Origin: Uloborus plumipes
Lineage: Eukaryota > Arthropoda > Arachnida > Araneae > Uloboridae
Direction of reading: 5' to 3'
NCBI GenBank assembly: GCA_038373865.1
Contig: JAXGGA010000465.1
Span: forward strand, 161,578 to 225,577
Length of the DNA: 64,000 nucleotides
This document shows positions 47,528-60,577 of the stretch, one piece after another. The notes under the pieces are model-generated. The model saw only the letters and a program-made list of their open reading frames with translations. It was not told the DNA's origin and did not search any database. A program made the translations under genes and the position numbers. Each line of letters begins with the position of its first letter. Position 1 is the first letter of the stretch.

Positions 47528-50500
47528 GCTCTAACAGATAAGAATAACAAATGGGGATAGAAGAAAACATGTAGTATGTTAGTTTGTCAGCTACTTGTAA
47601 GTAAAAGTTGACGTTTTGAACTACTGTTGAAAACCCCACTATTTGAAAATGTCGAAAAATGTTGATTTTGACGAACTGCTTCATTACACCTAATTTTATG
47701 GGCATGTGCGATAAGAATACGCAAAATAAAGTTGTACTACACAGTCTGTAATGCTTTTCGTGTGATTTTTAATAGCACTGTAAACCGGGTATGTAAAAAA
47801 AAATCTTTCTGGTATCTTTTAACGTCTTGAGTTCGAACCCATGCTTACGAAATGATCAACCAGGGAAGGAAAAAATGTAGGGGCTCAAAGAAAAAAAAAA
47901 CTTTTAATGGTAAATGTACATGAAAATCAACGCAAAATTTGATTTTTTAAGCAAGCGGAACGTAATAGCTATTTTTCCTGAAATCAGCATTAAAAAATAT
48001 GTATAGTTTATATGTTATTAAAGTCGTATTTTTTCTATGCAGTTCTGCATTATTTGCTTTGGCTATTCCTGAAGAACTGTGATCATTGCAATACCATTAC
48101 TGTTCTTGCAATTTAATAGCTATCCCATTTTTACCTAACTCTTGCATACAGTTTACAAATGAAACATATTTTTTTTTTTTTTCAATTATTTTCTTTTACT
48201 TGAACAATTATTTACAATAAATAAAAAATAAAAACTTCAACTATCTGTTCACTATCTATTCTAGAAACAAATAACTCTTAACCGTTTCTTTATTCAATAA
48301 GAAAGGAAAAAATCCTTTCTTAAAATCACCTGTACAGAAAAAAATCAAAAGCTCTTCTTTATTCATGTTTAGTGTAAGAGAAAAGTCAGCTTTAGGACTG
48401 CAATGGTAAAATTTTTATCCCAACCGAAAAGAAATATTCGCGCTCGTGTCTTCAGTCTTTTAAAATACTCTATCTGTGTTTTGATATTACTTCACAGTAA
48501 CTACGATAGTCCTTTTTGTCCGTTTTACAGATAATATTCAGGTTAAAACCATTTTGATTCAAAATATCTTTCTCTTTTATGTAAATTGATTGCAAAAATA
48601 TTATCGTTTTACTTATATACATTAAAAAACGTTTTATATAGCAATTTTACATTACATCTTAATCAAAACAGCTTTTTTTTGTTTCAAATTCTTGTTTTAT
48701 AAAATGAATCATATTATATTAAAGAATCCAACATTGACAAACTATTGCTTTGAAAAGTTACATTTTATTACTTTTCTTTCAAGATAGAAAACGGATAGAT
48801 GAAATGTTATGTAATGCATTTTTTCTTGCATAACTCAATTTTCTTCCATTGAAACATGATCATTTTAAAATACATCAATGCAATGTTTGATAGTAAATTG
48901 CCTTTAATAACATTAGATTTTATAATATACAAAATGATACACTTTTAGGTTTTGTTTTTTTAGTTAAATATTTTAAAAACATTTCCTCCTTTACAGAAAA
49001 TATGAAGTTCAAAATAGACACATTACTATTATGTTTTTATCTGTATTTCAGAACGAAATTTTTTTCTAATAATAGATCATACCAAGTTTATGTCTTCTAT
49101 ACATTCATGCATTTTTCTTTTCAAAACTCGGTGTTTATCATTTACTCTCCTCATAAAATTAAAAAAAATGGTTGTTTTATGAAAGAAATTGCTACGATGA
49201 CCTCAATGTATTACGTTTCTCTCAATTTTAAAACATGTATTTATAATTTCTATACAAAATATAATTTGTGACGCGTAAAGACCCCTGCATTTTTAAAAGA
49301 GCATTCTCTAAAATTATCTATCAGTTTCAAACTTGCTTGCCTTTCAAATTTGCTTTATCTTGTTGCACAATTTGATTCTACATCATAAGTGAATGAGTAT
49401 CCCGGCAAATTTTCGTCCTGTGAATTTAATAGAACCTTAAGACTTGGAAAGGTTGCGCATATGTGTTCCTTCTCCTGCATCACTTCTTGGCAGCAATTTT
49501 CCTCCAATTCTGATACTTGAACAAGTTAAAGTACAAATATAATGTTTAAGTTTGCGAGAAGAAAAGTTTAAAATATTTAATTAGCGTATAAGATGCACTA
49601 ACAGCAAACAAAGTTGACAACGCGTGGTTCATACTTTCAAAGAAACTCTTTTTCAATGCAAACAGCAAATAATGGATAAAAAAACATTCGACGAATTGCT
49701 TATAATAGACGCTAAACATTTTTATGCGATTTGTATTGCTTTTGTGTATTTTGTATGTTGTTTTTTTTTTTGCACCTTGAAACAAAAGACTCCAAATTGG
49801 TGAAAATTATTTCTGTATAGTATGTAAAGTTCACCAATTTATTTTAGATCCATAAAGTATTACAATTTAAAGCTGAAATTTATTGCAAAAGTATTTGTTT
49901 TCATTATAGAATCAGCACTTAAAACAGATCAATTTTTAAAGGAGACCCACATAAATAAAGTATTTTTTAAAAAGTTACTGTAATGATCCTTCGAGAATAG
50001 TGATTTTGTGGACAGTCTCAAAATATTTGTGCAAACAAGTTTACAAAAAAAAAAAATGAGCTAATCAATGTGTGATAAACGCTTTTGCAAAAAAATGTTG
50101 CACTTAATCAAGTTGTGTTCAAACAATCGGTTCAAGTAATAGAGTTTATTAGAAAAATTATTATTTTGTGTTCTCCAGAAAACGTACCTCCATATTAATA
50201 ATTCTGTTTTCATTCAATTCATTCCTATCTTTGCTTTTACCCTATCTATAACTTTTACTGTTACGTAGCAAAGCAAAATTTAAATTTTTGCTTTAAAAAT
50301 TGCAATGTTTATTTTTAGTACTTCAATGCAGTGGAAAAATAATACTCTACGATCTACATCAAAGTGAACAAGCAGCATGTCTGGAATACAAACGCAAAGA
50401 AAAAGAGTTGTGTAAACTTGCTGCAGTAGTATTATAAAATCCGTTTCGTATTTGTGGTCATATAACACGATTCAAGTTAAATCCTCCACGGCAAATATTT

Positions 50501-52180
50501 GAAAGAAATTCAATATGCCCTCTACCAACTAAATCCTCTAAAAGTGTTGAAGGTACGACGAAAAAACGACAAGTTCCTGATATCACTTTCTTATCCAATG
50601 GCTCTTTCGTCATTCTTTCTATTTTCATTTAGGGATCGTAACTATTTTTTTTTTCTTTCGAGCTTTCATCTCGTATTTTAAAGAGGTTTTACGATTTTAA
50701 GACGTCTATAACGTGAAAATACGCTGCTAAAACTACTCCCATCGAAATATCTTCACATATTTCTGAAAAAGGTGGATTCTTTTTATTTGTATTCCTGAGA
50801 AGTCGGTTTATTGTCAAGCTATGTATTGGATGTAGTATAAAAAATTAAATTAGCCTGGAGCTTGATCTATCGGAAAATTTTATTTGCACTAATGTCAAAA
50901 GCTCTTCACTTTTTTTTTTTTTTTTTAGGTTTTGAATTTACGTGACTTTTTTTTTTATTATCTACTAATGTTCACATATAAAAGTAAACGTAATTGAAAA
51001 CGATAGTAATAATGTTCTGTGCCTTTGAGCAAAATAGATAGATCCAAGCTATTTCTTTCTGTTTAAACATTTTAAAAGTTCTGCTGTTTAAACTGTTTTT
51101 GGTAGTCGTTTAATACTGACAAACGTGTATTTAACATTCTATTTAAAATGTCATGTAAAATAAATGTGTTTTTTTCTTTTTAGGAAATCATTTAAAAAAT
51201 GCATTTAATCTAATTTCTAAGGTAAACAGTAAAATGCTTTAAATTGAAAACATGATTGAAGCTATTAAAATGAATTAGATTTTGAAAAATGTTTTCATGC
51301 ACTTTACATTGATCTCCATTGTTTTAAAGCATTTGCAAATGCGTAACCGATATTTTTAGATATGTACTTGAATTATTGCAAAGACTTTTCTTTCCAAATT
51401 AGGTCCTAAAATGAAAGCCAGTCCAACTGCAGCACATATAGTAATATCTAACAGTGGGGCTAATAAGCGGTGCTACAATTCATTGGTGGCAAACATTAAG
51501 ACTAATATTTTTGAAATCAACAGTTTTTACACTCTTATATTTAACAAATTTCACTCCATTTGATAAAAACATGAAATGTGCATTGTGCAACACATGATGA
51601 CATAATTGCTGTTTAAATGCGTTTTTTGTACGTAAGGTGTTATAAACACTTTTTTTCTGATTAACACCAGAAGTTATGACTCATCTCTATTCTCCCAGCG
51701 GACTACATCACTTAAGAAAAATACCTTAGTATATCAATAACAATTCCTGCTACTGAACATGTATTGTGAAAAAAATGTAGTTTATTCAATTGTAAGAAAC
51801 AGTATGACATGATTCTTACCAGCGTATATACAAGCTTTAATAACAAATTCATTGATTCTCCTAAAACATTTTAAATAGTTGTATACGTACTTGCGTTTCA
51901 TAGCGTATTGAAAGTACAATAAACATAGTTCTTAGCAGGGAATCACAGGGATATGAGGAATAGTGAAATGATGAAAATAAAACCAAATAAAGTTGTTGAA
52001 TTTGAAAGAGCATAGAAAAACATGTGATTTTATTTGCTCCATTTTAGGATAAGGTCACTTTCAGTGGAACAGAAAAAAATCAAACCTAGAGGAAGAGTAA
52101 TGGTTTGTGTAAGGTGATAAAAATAATAGAGTTATTATATTTACTAAGTATTGTAGAACTCTACGGACACTGTAAAAATG
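47528..52180. other. AT-rich non-coding stretch, no gene recognised
   Basis: Only short frames with biased composition (49002-49271, 49546-49785, 50280-50468) are present. T runs occur at about 48170-48182 and 50911-50927. No paired repeat ends were found. Confidence 0.5.
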
Positions 52181-52183
52181 TGT

Positions 52184-52329
52184 GTGTAACCTTACGCGAT
52201 AAATACGGTGACAGCAGTGCTGCTTCCACTACTATGGAGTGACATAACCGACATATATGGTGTAAGGTTACACCATTGTAATGTTACTACAGCGGAACGT
52301 TTCACTAATTTCTGTGTGTAAGGTTACAC
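52184..52329. repeat. cluster of three GTGTAA-N2-TTACAC type palindromes
   Basis: GTGTAACCTTACGC (52184-52197), GTGTAAGGTTACAC (52260-52273) and GTGTAAGGTTACAC (52316-52329) occur within 146 bp. The outer copies could be degenerate termini of a small MITE, or the cluster could be a binding-site array. No target duplication was identified. Confidence 0.5.
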
Positions 52330-52555
52330 TATAGTTATCTGTCAAAAGAAGAAAAAAAAAGCATTCCTCATGCAGGAAGATTATGTTCAATTATCCGTTT
52401 ATTAGGTTCATGCTTTCCCACTACCAATTAATTTTACCCAAATTCATAAATTATTTTTGCTACACACGATATATGTCCTTATGCGCAGACTCCAACCATT
52501 CTCCCCCAATAGTAAAACATCACGAATAGTGATGCACAGTTTATTTATTGATTTA

Positions 52556-53060
52556 GAAGCTAATCAGCTTTACATATATATAAAAGGACTGTGTACCAGG
52601 CGCCTTGCCTCCGGTCAGTACAAGACAGAAAAATAGTGTAGGGCAGAATTTGCTGCATTGAGAGGAAAGTTACATCCACGGCTGGAACGGGAATCGAACC
52701 TGCCACCGCGGGATTACAAGAATGACGTGCAAATGCACAATACTGTTGCACGTAGATGCTGTTTTTGCTGTCGTTGTTGTCTTGTGACAACTAGGTGGGC
52801 ATTTTGGGGTGTGATGCTTTAATTTTCCAACTTTACCGCGATTTAATCTGAAGTTCAACTTCTACAGTATACATAGGTCATAAGGACACTATAATAGAGC
52901 AGGCAATCATTCACATCACAGCAACACATTCATACAAAGAAAGGACAAGAACTGGACAGACCCATGTCCAAGCCGGGATTTAAACCCGGGACCTCCCCAC
53001 TCGGATCAGACTTCTCTGATCATTAGAAAAGTTGGCCGGCTACGTAGATGCTAATGCCTT
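52556..53060 (-). mobile_element. tRNA-derived SINE, same family as 47.1 kb, split by a second SINE
   Basis: On the minus strand it has a B box GGTTCGATTCC (about 52688-52698) and a tRNA-like TTCTTGTAATCC anticodon arm (TGT, Thr-like). Its tail TGACCGGAGGCAAGG...GCCTGGTACACAGTCCTTTT...AAGCTGATTAGC (to about 52557) matches the 47.1 kb SINE. The 5' part of its head is separated by the insertion at 52761-53041 and resumes after 53052. No outer target duplication was found. Confidence 0.75.
52750..53052 (-). mobile_element. second tRNA-derived SINE nested in the first, with 11 bp target duplication
   Basis: The sequence 52761-53041 is flanked by ACGTAGATGCT on both sides (52750-52760 and 53042-53052). 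On the minus strand it starts AGCCGGCCAACTTTTC and has the B box GGGTTTAAATCCCGGC. A body (GGACATGGGTCTGTCCAG, TTGTATGAATGTGTTGCTG) follows, with an A/C-rich 3' end (ACAACAACGACAGCAAAAAC). It is a different SINE family from its host and is the later insertion. Confidence 0.85.
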
Positions 53061-55110
53061 TTTTATTTTATTTCATTTATTTATTTGTTTAACAATCTTA
53101 AAAGCTTGATACAGAATAAATCTGACTCTTTTTATTTTCTTTTCTACTATTAAAAATGCATGCTTCCGATATTTAGATATAACACTGTGATGCATCTTTA
53201 AAAACGTCCCTAGTAGATAATGTACTTTCGTAAAATATGTTTTGTGTTCATATAGACATCGTTATCTATTTTATATAATGTTTTTATTTTTCTTTGTGCT
53301 CAAAAATCAAAATGCTATCCAAGTGAAGTAAACGTACCGCAATGCATGTTAGTTAAATTTCTAGAACTATGAAAAGATATATATGTAACGCATATGAAAT
53401 TTCTAGAAAGATGAAACAATATATTTGTAGCGCATATGTTGTATTGCTCATCCAACATATTTTAAAACTTTATTTACAATTTACAGAATTCCCAATCGTC
53501 ATCATTCGCTAATTTTACTGTTTTGTTTTGCTTCCACCCTGCTTCATCTCCACCCTGCTTTACCTCCTAACTTAGTTCAAGACTGACAGCGGGTTGGAAA
53601 GCATTCCATTCCCCTCAACCGCTGCCATATTAGCAACAGGGAGGGAGACAACGTGGAATATATTTTGTTTATTTTCTTTCTTAACTTGTGTGTATTTTTT
53701 TAATGTATTTACCTCAGGTATACTTTGTTTTCCATCAGTATGTTGTTGAAGTTAGCGTCCCTTTGAGAATGATTGCGTTGACGAACATTCTTAATTCAAC
53801 AGAATCATGCTTATTAATTTCTTCCATTTTTTTTCATCAGGTGTACTATTTGAGTAGCTGCTTGGATATTTGTACAAGTTATGTACTTTTGACTATTGTG
53901 TTTTGACTATTGCTTAGTATATTTTGGCACTTGTTTGGACTGAAAATGAATGAAAAGGGGTACATTTTAATTATTTTTCGTTCAGATTGCCTTAGGCTGT
54001 ATCATTTATATTTTTGCGTAAAAAACTCTGAATTTTGTTCTTAAATCAGCTGCTTTATTCTTCCCTGAAAGTTAACCTCAGACATTTAACGATGTTAACT
54101 TTTTTTTTTTTTTTTTTTGGGGGGGGGGTAATAGAAAAAGGTAATTGCCGCGGATTTGAGCTGTTATGCTTCTGAAAAACGATGACTTCAACCCATTTCA
54201 TTTTATCTCCCATTACCCTCTCTGTTACCAGAAAAAGAGGGAAACATTGTCAATGTCGGACGTAAACTTACCAGAGAATCACTATATCAAACTCCTTTTT
54301 TTTTGCATTTTATTTTAATTATTTTCCCCCTAGTTTTGCCAAACGTTTTTGCTTGATTTGGTGCATTTGAAACTTGGCGACTACAGATACTATTCATCAG
54401 TGATTTATTTCTATCTGCGCATTAATTGGAAAAGTGAAATGCGTATTTCAAAGGGTCGACTTGGAGCACTGATGTGAAAGTACTTAACTGAATCCTCAGA
54501 CGCAACTGCTATGTCCACGTGAGTTATTTGTTCTTGTCATTGTTTTTAGTTTTATTCATGATAGCGTTTCCTATGATATTTAGTAATATGTACTTGCGCG
54601 ATGATCATGCATATGTTCACCGTAGTAATAACTTCATATGACTAGATTTAGTTTATCGTTTTAATAATGTTTATATTTTTTAGTGAGCTTACACTGTTTC
54701 AACGTAATCTATGTTTAATTCTAATCTTATAATTTGCTTTTGTACAGCACCTTCTTAACGCTATTTGCAGATTATAAAATCGTTTTGTGTTACATTCCTC
54801 ACTACTGAACATGTCGATACAGTTCGACATTGTAACTTAATTAACAACATTCTTACTGTGCCATGAAGAAATCTGAGGACGCGCTATATATCATTTGCGT
54901 AAACTACTTCTGATGCCTGCTTACAAATGCATTTGTCATAAAAAATCAATACTGCAATCAAGAGCATCGAAGTAAAGTAATAAATAAATAGAAGACCCAA
55001 AAATGTTTGAAACAAGTTATAAAATACTGTAGTTCAAAGTAAATGTACCGAAATGTTCTGTAGAAATAGTTCGAAATGAAAGTATAGCAGGTGTAAGCTG
55101 TGCATAGTAC
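53061..55110. other. AT-rich non-coding stretch, no gene recognised
   Basis: A T run leads directly into a G tract at about 54100-54128. The part around 53521-53650 is less AT-rich. No coding or RNA feature was found. Confidence 0.5.
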
Positions 55111-55198
55111 AAGGGGAGACTGGGGACCGTTGGGACAATTTTCATTTGCTCCCCCATAGATCCCTTCGTAATGCCCGTGGGCTGGTTTAAAGTTACTT

Positions 55199-57302
55199 TT
55201 AACCCATTCCCTGCCCCGGCCGACACACGATCGGCCGCGCACTTCGTGTAAAAACCGCTCCGGCCGACGTAGGCTCGTCCACAAAATTTGGTTCCTAACT
55301 GGCCGCGACGATCCTGTATCGTCACAGCGAACCTAGCAGTTTTCGCTCTTGACGATCCTGTGTCGGCCGTTTTTCCAGGCGCAAACCCTGTTATCTCGCT
55401 TCTCTGCTGGGTTTTGGTGCTTTGAGGGGAGCGGTACCAAAGGTATTTTCTTTGGTCAAATGGATGTAACTTATAAGATATTAAGAACCTGTGATCGTTA
55501 TATAATTTATTCTATCGAGATTTTTCATCCTATCACGTACTCTTAGAAAAACTAAAGAGAACAATGTCGTATGTCATGTATCGAGTATAATGCTTTAAAT
55601 CATCAGACAAAAGTTTTTTTTTATTTATTTTTTATTTTTTTTATGGAAACTTTGTTTCTTCTGCTTTCTGTTATTTAAACTCTTGATGAACAAGTGAAAA
55701 AATATTCTCTTTGAGGGGCTATTACAAGCTTGATTAAAAAATAAAGGAACTAAATCAGTGCCCCCCCCCCTTACTTTTTCGACTAAACCTTCTTCATTTA
55801 AAAGCTTCTTTTGCCAAATTTATCATAATTCTCCAAATTTATAAGATATTTTTTCACAATATTTTTTGTATTGTGTTTTAATTTTTTAATCATTGTATTT
55901 TAATTTTGGAACATGAAATGTTCCAAAATGTAACAGTAGTAATGCTCGTTTTGAAATTAATTTCTGATTTTAACTACATTTTGTTGTAAGAAAATCATGT
56001 GGAAGGGGTAGCGCATGGGAAATGATTTTCTGGCTATTGCTTGAATGGAAACCTGTTCAGATGGCTTGTAAAAAGCTTTCTTGGGAGACCTCCCATAGTG
56101 TTTCTTTCTGGCATCTCCAAGCTATACGACTGAGATTAAGTAGATACGGCTTTGGGGCGAGGGGCGGGCATATTCAAGTAAATAGTCTTTAGGGAAACGG
56201 GGGATTTGTCGCAAGTTTTGATCTTTTGTAACTGCTTATCGTTAAAATAGCTCACACGATTGTGCTACTAAAATCCGTGCACTCAAAGTGGGATATAGAC
56301 TCCTATAGAAGTTAAGATAAATGGACCAACACTTAAAGATATCTCTTTGTGTTATTGATCGCTATGTTTACAATGCATCAAAAGTCGCCGATTCCTTCTA
56401 CCCTTTTAAAAAGTCATTTACAAAGCTAAGCTTTTTTTTTATGATCTTGTACTAAAGCACGTCAAATGCTCTGTAAAATTGCATTAGTTAACCTCCTTTT
56501 AAGTACCCGAATCACTTTGAATTGTCTCATTGTAAAATAACCACATGGAAGGGATTGGAGCGGCACTTTTGTTCCAATACCACTGTCCGATTTGGTTCGG
56601 ACAGCAATCAACGGTGAGAAGTGTTCTCGTGGGAATAAGGCGACACCCCTTTCCTCTCTCCTTTTCTTTGGGATGCACCTTTGTTATGAGCAGTTTAGCA
56701 GGGCTTCATTGACAGTGCTTTCTGTAAATGTCAAAATAGAGTTCAGTTTTTGTCCTTTGCGATACCCCTATTTTTAAAAGAAAAATCTTATGCTCAAAAA
56801 ATGGACTTTTGTTCCTTTCCCTGGAAGAAATAACTACATTTTAGATAAAATGAAACAACAAATGAAAGTTTTTTCGTTTGTTAGGATTCCCTTGTTCTGC
56901 TATTTGTTGCACGTAATTACTTATAGGGATATTAAAAGGGAATATGTTCCACTTTATTTTGTGAAAGCGATGAGTACTAACACAGTTATGTTAGAATAGT
57001 AAATAAATTAGTGGAATGGTAAATAAAAAAAATAAGTAAATAAATAAAAATGAGCAAAAATAAAATAATTGTGAAATGATTGACAAAAATAAATAATGTA
57101 AAATGTAAATAAATTACAGATACTTAATTGCGAGTATAGCTTTCAAGTTCATGTTCGACTGCAAAAACAACATTAAAAACCCCCTAGCAAAATGATGAGA
57201 AAAGTGTTATCATACTGTGGCGAAATGGAACCGGTGAGTGATGCACGGAGCGGTCGCTTTGCGGCGGAAAACATTTTTCGCTTGGGTCAGTGAATGGGTT
57301 AA
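55199..57302. mobile_element. 2.1 kb piggyBac-type element with TTAA target duplication, nested
   Basis: TTAA flanks both sides (55199-55202 and 57299-57302). The ends are CCCATTCCCTGCCC and the inverse GGGTCAGTGAATGGG, a 15 bp match with two mismatches. Just inside the left end are several palindromic GC-rich motifs (CGGCCGACACACGATCGGCCG-like, GACGATCCTGT...CGTC) in an otherwise AT-rich body. Short frames at 56592-56777 and 56790-56999 did not show piggyBac motifs, so it is non-autonomous or too decayed to recognise. It is younger than its host element. Confidence 0.8.
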
Positions 57303-58065
57303 GAAAAATTGTCACAACCGACCCCACCCCTGAGGGCGGTTGTGACAGTGCTTGGGTTCGGTTGTGACAAGTTCAAAAATACAGCAAAACAGTCTAGATC
57401 ACTTTTAATTTCAAGTAATATTAAACGTAATTCAACATAACCTTCATCTGGGAAAGTTTAACACTTAACAATGTGCCTCGTTCAGTTGAAGTAGCCTTAT
57501 ACCAAGTCTTGCAACAATATCAGGTTTTTGGAATTTCGTATCGTCTGTTTGGCGCCGGCTGGCTCCATCGCGTTTACGAATCAATGTTTCGTAGCAAAGA
57601 CTTCGATTAATGTTGCATTTCCAAAGCTGTCCGAAAGAAAAAAAAAAGTTCCACTTCTTTATTAACTTCTTTATATTTCATTCGGTCATACTGCCCTATT
57701 TCTGTCTTCTTCAAGCGTATTATGGGCATCAAATATGATAAAAACATGTTTTATTCGTGTCACAACCGTCCCCACGCAATTTGTCACAACCGACCCCAAC
57801 CCACTACTTTTGAAAACAGCAATCGCCATGGCAATACAAAATAGCCTACGTAAAAAGTAATCACTGCTATTTCTCTATTAAGGTTCACTACTAATGGGGG
57901 AAAACTTTCATTTCTCTATCTTCACCCACTCAACAGGAATTACTAAAAAAATCGAACAAAAAATTACTTTTAACTGTTAAAAAGTTACCAACTCCTCTGT
58001 TAGCGTTAATGTCGCTCGATGGCTACCGCAATGCTTTGACTCACATTCAGACAAACATGCTGATA

Positions 58066-58085
58066 CTCTCTCTCTCTCTCTCTCT
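58066..58085. repeat. (TC)n microsatellite
   Basis: A 20 bp alternating TC run inside the right part of the 55.1-58.2 kb element. Confidence 0.9.
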
Positions 58086-58170
58086 GTGCTTCAACCAGGT
58101 ATTAATATTGGTTTAGCTAATATGACGACTGTCGCAACCGCCCCGGGTCACAACCGTCCCCAGTCTCCCC

Positions 58171-59936
58171 TACGCTTTACAGAATGATTCATACTAACTG
58201 AAGCTGTCCGACTCTATGATGCAACATGTGTTGTTAGCTGTAAAATTGATATATTTCCGTATTTTCAAATGCGTATTTGTTTGCTTAATGTTATCACTTT
58301 TAGTTAATTTCGTTAAGTATAAAACGAAGCAAGGTACTTTTCAAAAGATAAATATATAATGATCAATAGTAGCTGAGCATTTGCATGTTTTTCCTTAGGA
58401 AAAATTAGCAGAGTACTTTATATAATGATGCACATTAAAATAATTTGCAAGTAGATGCAACGCTTTGAATGACACAAATAAGGCGTAGAAAATTCTATTA
58501 TTGATAATATAGCACTATTTGAATAGTTTAGTGTCAAAAACAGCTCAATCCCCCCCTTTTTTTTACAGGAAATGCAGAGATTTCATACTCTGTGCATTTC
58601 ATTTTTCCAAAGGAATTTGTTTTTGTGTATGACCTTTATTGTAGTACTTAATTTATTCATGTTTATAAATTAATTAGCCTTTACCTTTCACTTTTAATTC
58701 GATTTACACAAAAAAATCATGCAATATCTAAATCTTATGAATGGTATAATCTTGTAAAATAAAAAAATATAAATTAAAGAAGCAATTAGTTATCAATGTT
58801 GTTGATGCGTTATCCTTGCGTTTTTACAATAGCAGTTCAGTAGAAGTATGAGTTAAAAAGGTTCTAAAATAAAATGTTTTTTGGTAGCATTTTTCGAACT
58901 AATAGTGCGACTAATTTATTGCGAAATAAAATTTTAAATTCACTTTTGACATCTTGAATTCAAATTGTTTTTTGCAATCAACGAATTGTGACAGGCGCGG
59001 GTGTGCGTGTGTTTGTATGTTTGTGTGTTCTCTGAAAAAAAAAACCTCAACACCAACTGCGATTGAAAATTAAAATAAATAGCAAATCTACATTGCTCAA
59101 AAAACTTTTGAAAATTCATGGATTGAGCTTTTTTTGATAATAAATGCTAATTATATTTGTAATTAGTTATATATATATATATTCATTGTATATAAGTAAT
59201 AATGCATAAGTGCAGGTTGCAGCTCCAAATGTTAATATCTTATTGCATTAATGGATATTTAACACAAAATAGGTATAAAAATATCATAATAACTTTATAA
59301 ATATTTGTATTATTATTATTTTGAGTTCCCTAAATACGTTTAACTTTTAAGATTTAAGCTCATTACTTTGAAGATTAGAAATGCACATGTAAGACGATGT
59401 TCAATGCTGTTAAAAGGAAATAAGGATTTTGAAATCCAAGATGAAACTTTTAAATCTCTTTTTCTTCTTTTACTGTTAAGATGAGTTCTTTTTCGTTTTT
59501 TTTTTTTGTTTTTTTGAAAGCTACTTCCAACAAAGAAGCATTAATATTTCTGAAGAGAAGCAGTTGTTTTTAAAAGAATCTATTTTTTGGGACGAAAGGA
59601 AAAATATCAAGCTCAAAGAATCGCTGTTATATGAGTTTATATTTATATAAAATGATTTCTTCTATGTAAATATATGAAACAAAAAGCTCTAAAATCATTT
59701 TTCAAACAACTTTGCTTCTTTGAATGAAAAAAGTCTGGTTAGTTTATTTCAGTTATAAGAAAAAAAGTAATTTGACGGAAAAATGTCCAATATCCAGCTT
59801 AAAACTTTTAGCTAAAATTTAAAGCGTTTTTTAACTTAAAAAGGCCTGGATTTTTAATCTCATTTCTTATTTATATTTTGTAGAATTTTTTTTTCTTTGT
59901 AAATATTTTGTTGAGTTTGTATCTCTTCAATTAATA
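58171..59936. other. AT-rich non-coding stretch, no gene recognised
   Basis: A short (TG)n-like region near 58997-59030, a (TA)n run near 59168-59181 and several T runs are present. There are no coding features. Confidence 0.5.
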
Positions 59937-60577
59937 ACACAGGCCAACGATGAAAAAACTTTTTTAATGAAAATACCTTATTCTTATGTTGTTTAGGTTG
60001 CTGAATCCAAATATGATGCTTAAAAAGTTGTATCACCCACCATTTATTCACATTTTATAGTTACATTTATGAAATAAAGAAACATTTTTAGAATTTAACA
60101 GCTTTTTCATAGTTAAGATAACATGAAAAAATAGGTCTAATGAACAAAGATGATGTTGGCAGCACTGCTGAAACACATGCTACAACATGATGGGGGATTA
60201 CTGTTGGTCACTTCACCGGGAAGTTCAGCAAGCTATTCATCGCAGGAAAAGCTACACAAGAAGCTTCAAGGAAAAAAGGGAAAGAAAATATAAAGCAATT
60301 CCAGTTGACAAGTGAACCTTGTATCATCACATAAAATTACTATTCCAAGTATTTTACTGTAAATACAAACCATTTTTACGATTCTACAGTGTTTCATTGA
60401 TTTCCCTATATACTGTAAATGGGTATTAGACTATATAATAAAATACATTTTGCTTGGAAACTAAGGGTGATACATAAAAACTACAAGCAGATTTGGATTC
60501 AGCACATAAAAATCTATCAAGATCAGCTATTAAAATTAAAAAAGTTTTCAAAAAGGTTTTTTTTTGTTGGCCTGTGT
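59937..60577. mobile_element. inverted-repeat (MITE-like) element, about 640 bp
   Basis: The left end ACACAGGCCAACGATGAAAA is mirrored by TTTTTTTTTGTTGGCCTGTG at 60577. The match resumes inward through AAAACTTTTTTAA, GCTGAATCCAAAT and GTATCACCC, spanning about 115-120 bp of each end with indels. The middle (about 60060-60450) is unique and has no frame of interest. No clear target duplication was found. Confidence 0.65.

Larger units (their letters stand above)
55113..58170. mobile_element. unclassified TIR element with GTCACAACCG subterminal repeats, split by a piggyBac-type element
   Basis: The termini are GGGGAGACTGGGGACCGTTG at 55113 and the near-exact inverse ending at 58170 (CAACCGTCCCCAGTCTCCCC). 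Without the nested element (55203-57298) the host is about 0.96 kb with no transposase. Its right half is studded with GTCACAACCG(A/T)CCCC motifs in both orientations: near 57310, 57344 (inverse), 57360 (inverse), 57758, 57780 and 58147. Such repeated subterminal motifs are typical of transposase-binding sites. No unambiguous target duplication could be read; TAC occurs on both sides a few bases off. The superfamily is unknown to me. Confidence 0.75.

Noticed and set aside
47176..47705. Minus-strand frames of 81 and 106 codons
   Set aside because: They run through the SINE and the C/G-rich MITE; proline-rich parts come from the G runs.
54958..55325. Two overlapping minus-strand frames of 102 and 108 codons
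   Set aside because: They cross the border of the GGGGAGACTGGGGAC element and the nested TTAA element; the translation simply reads repeat termini.
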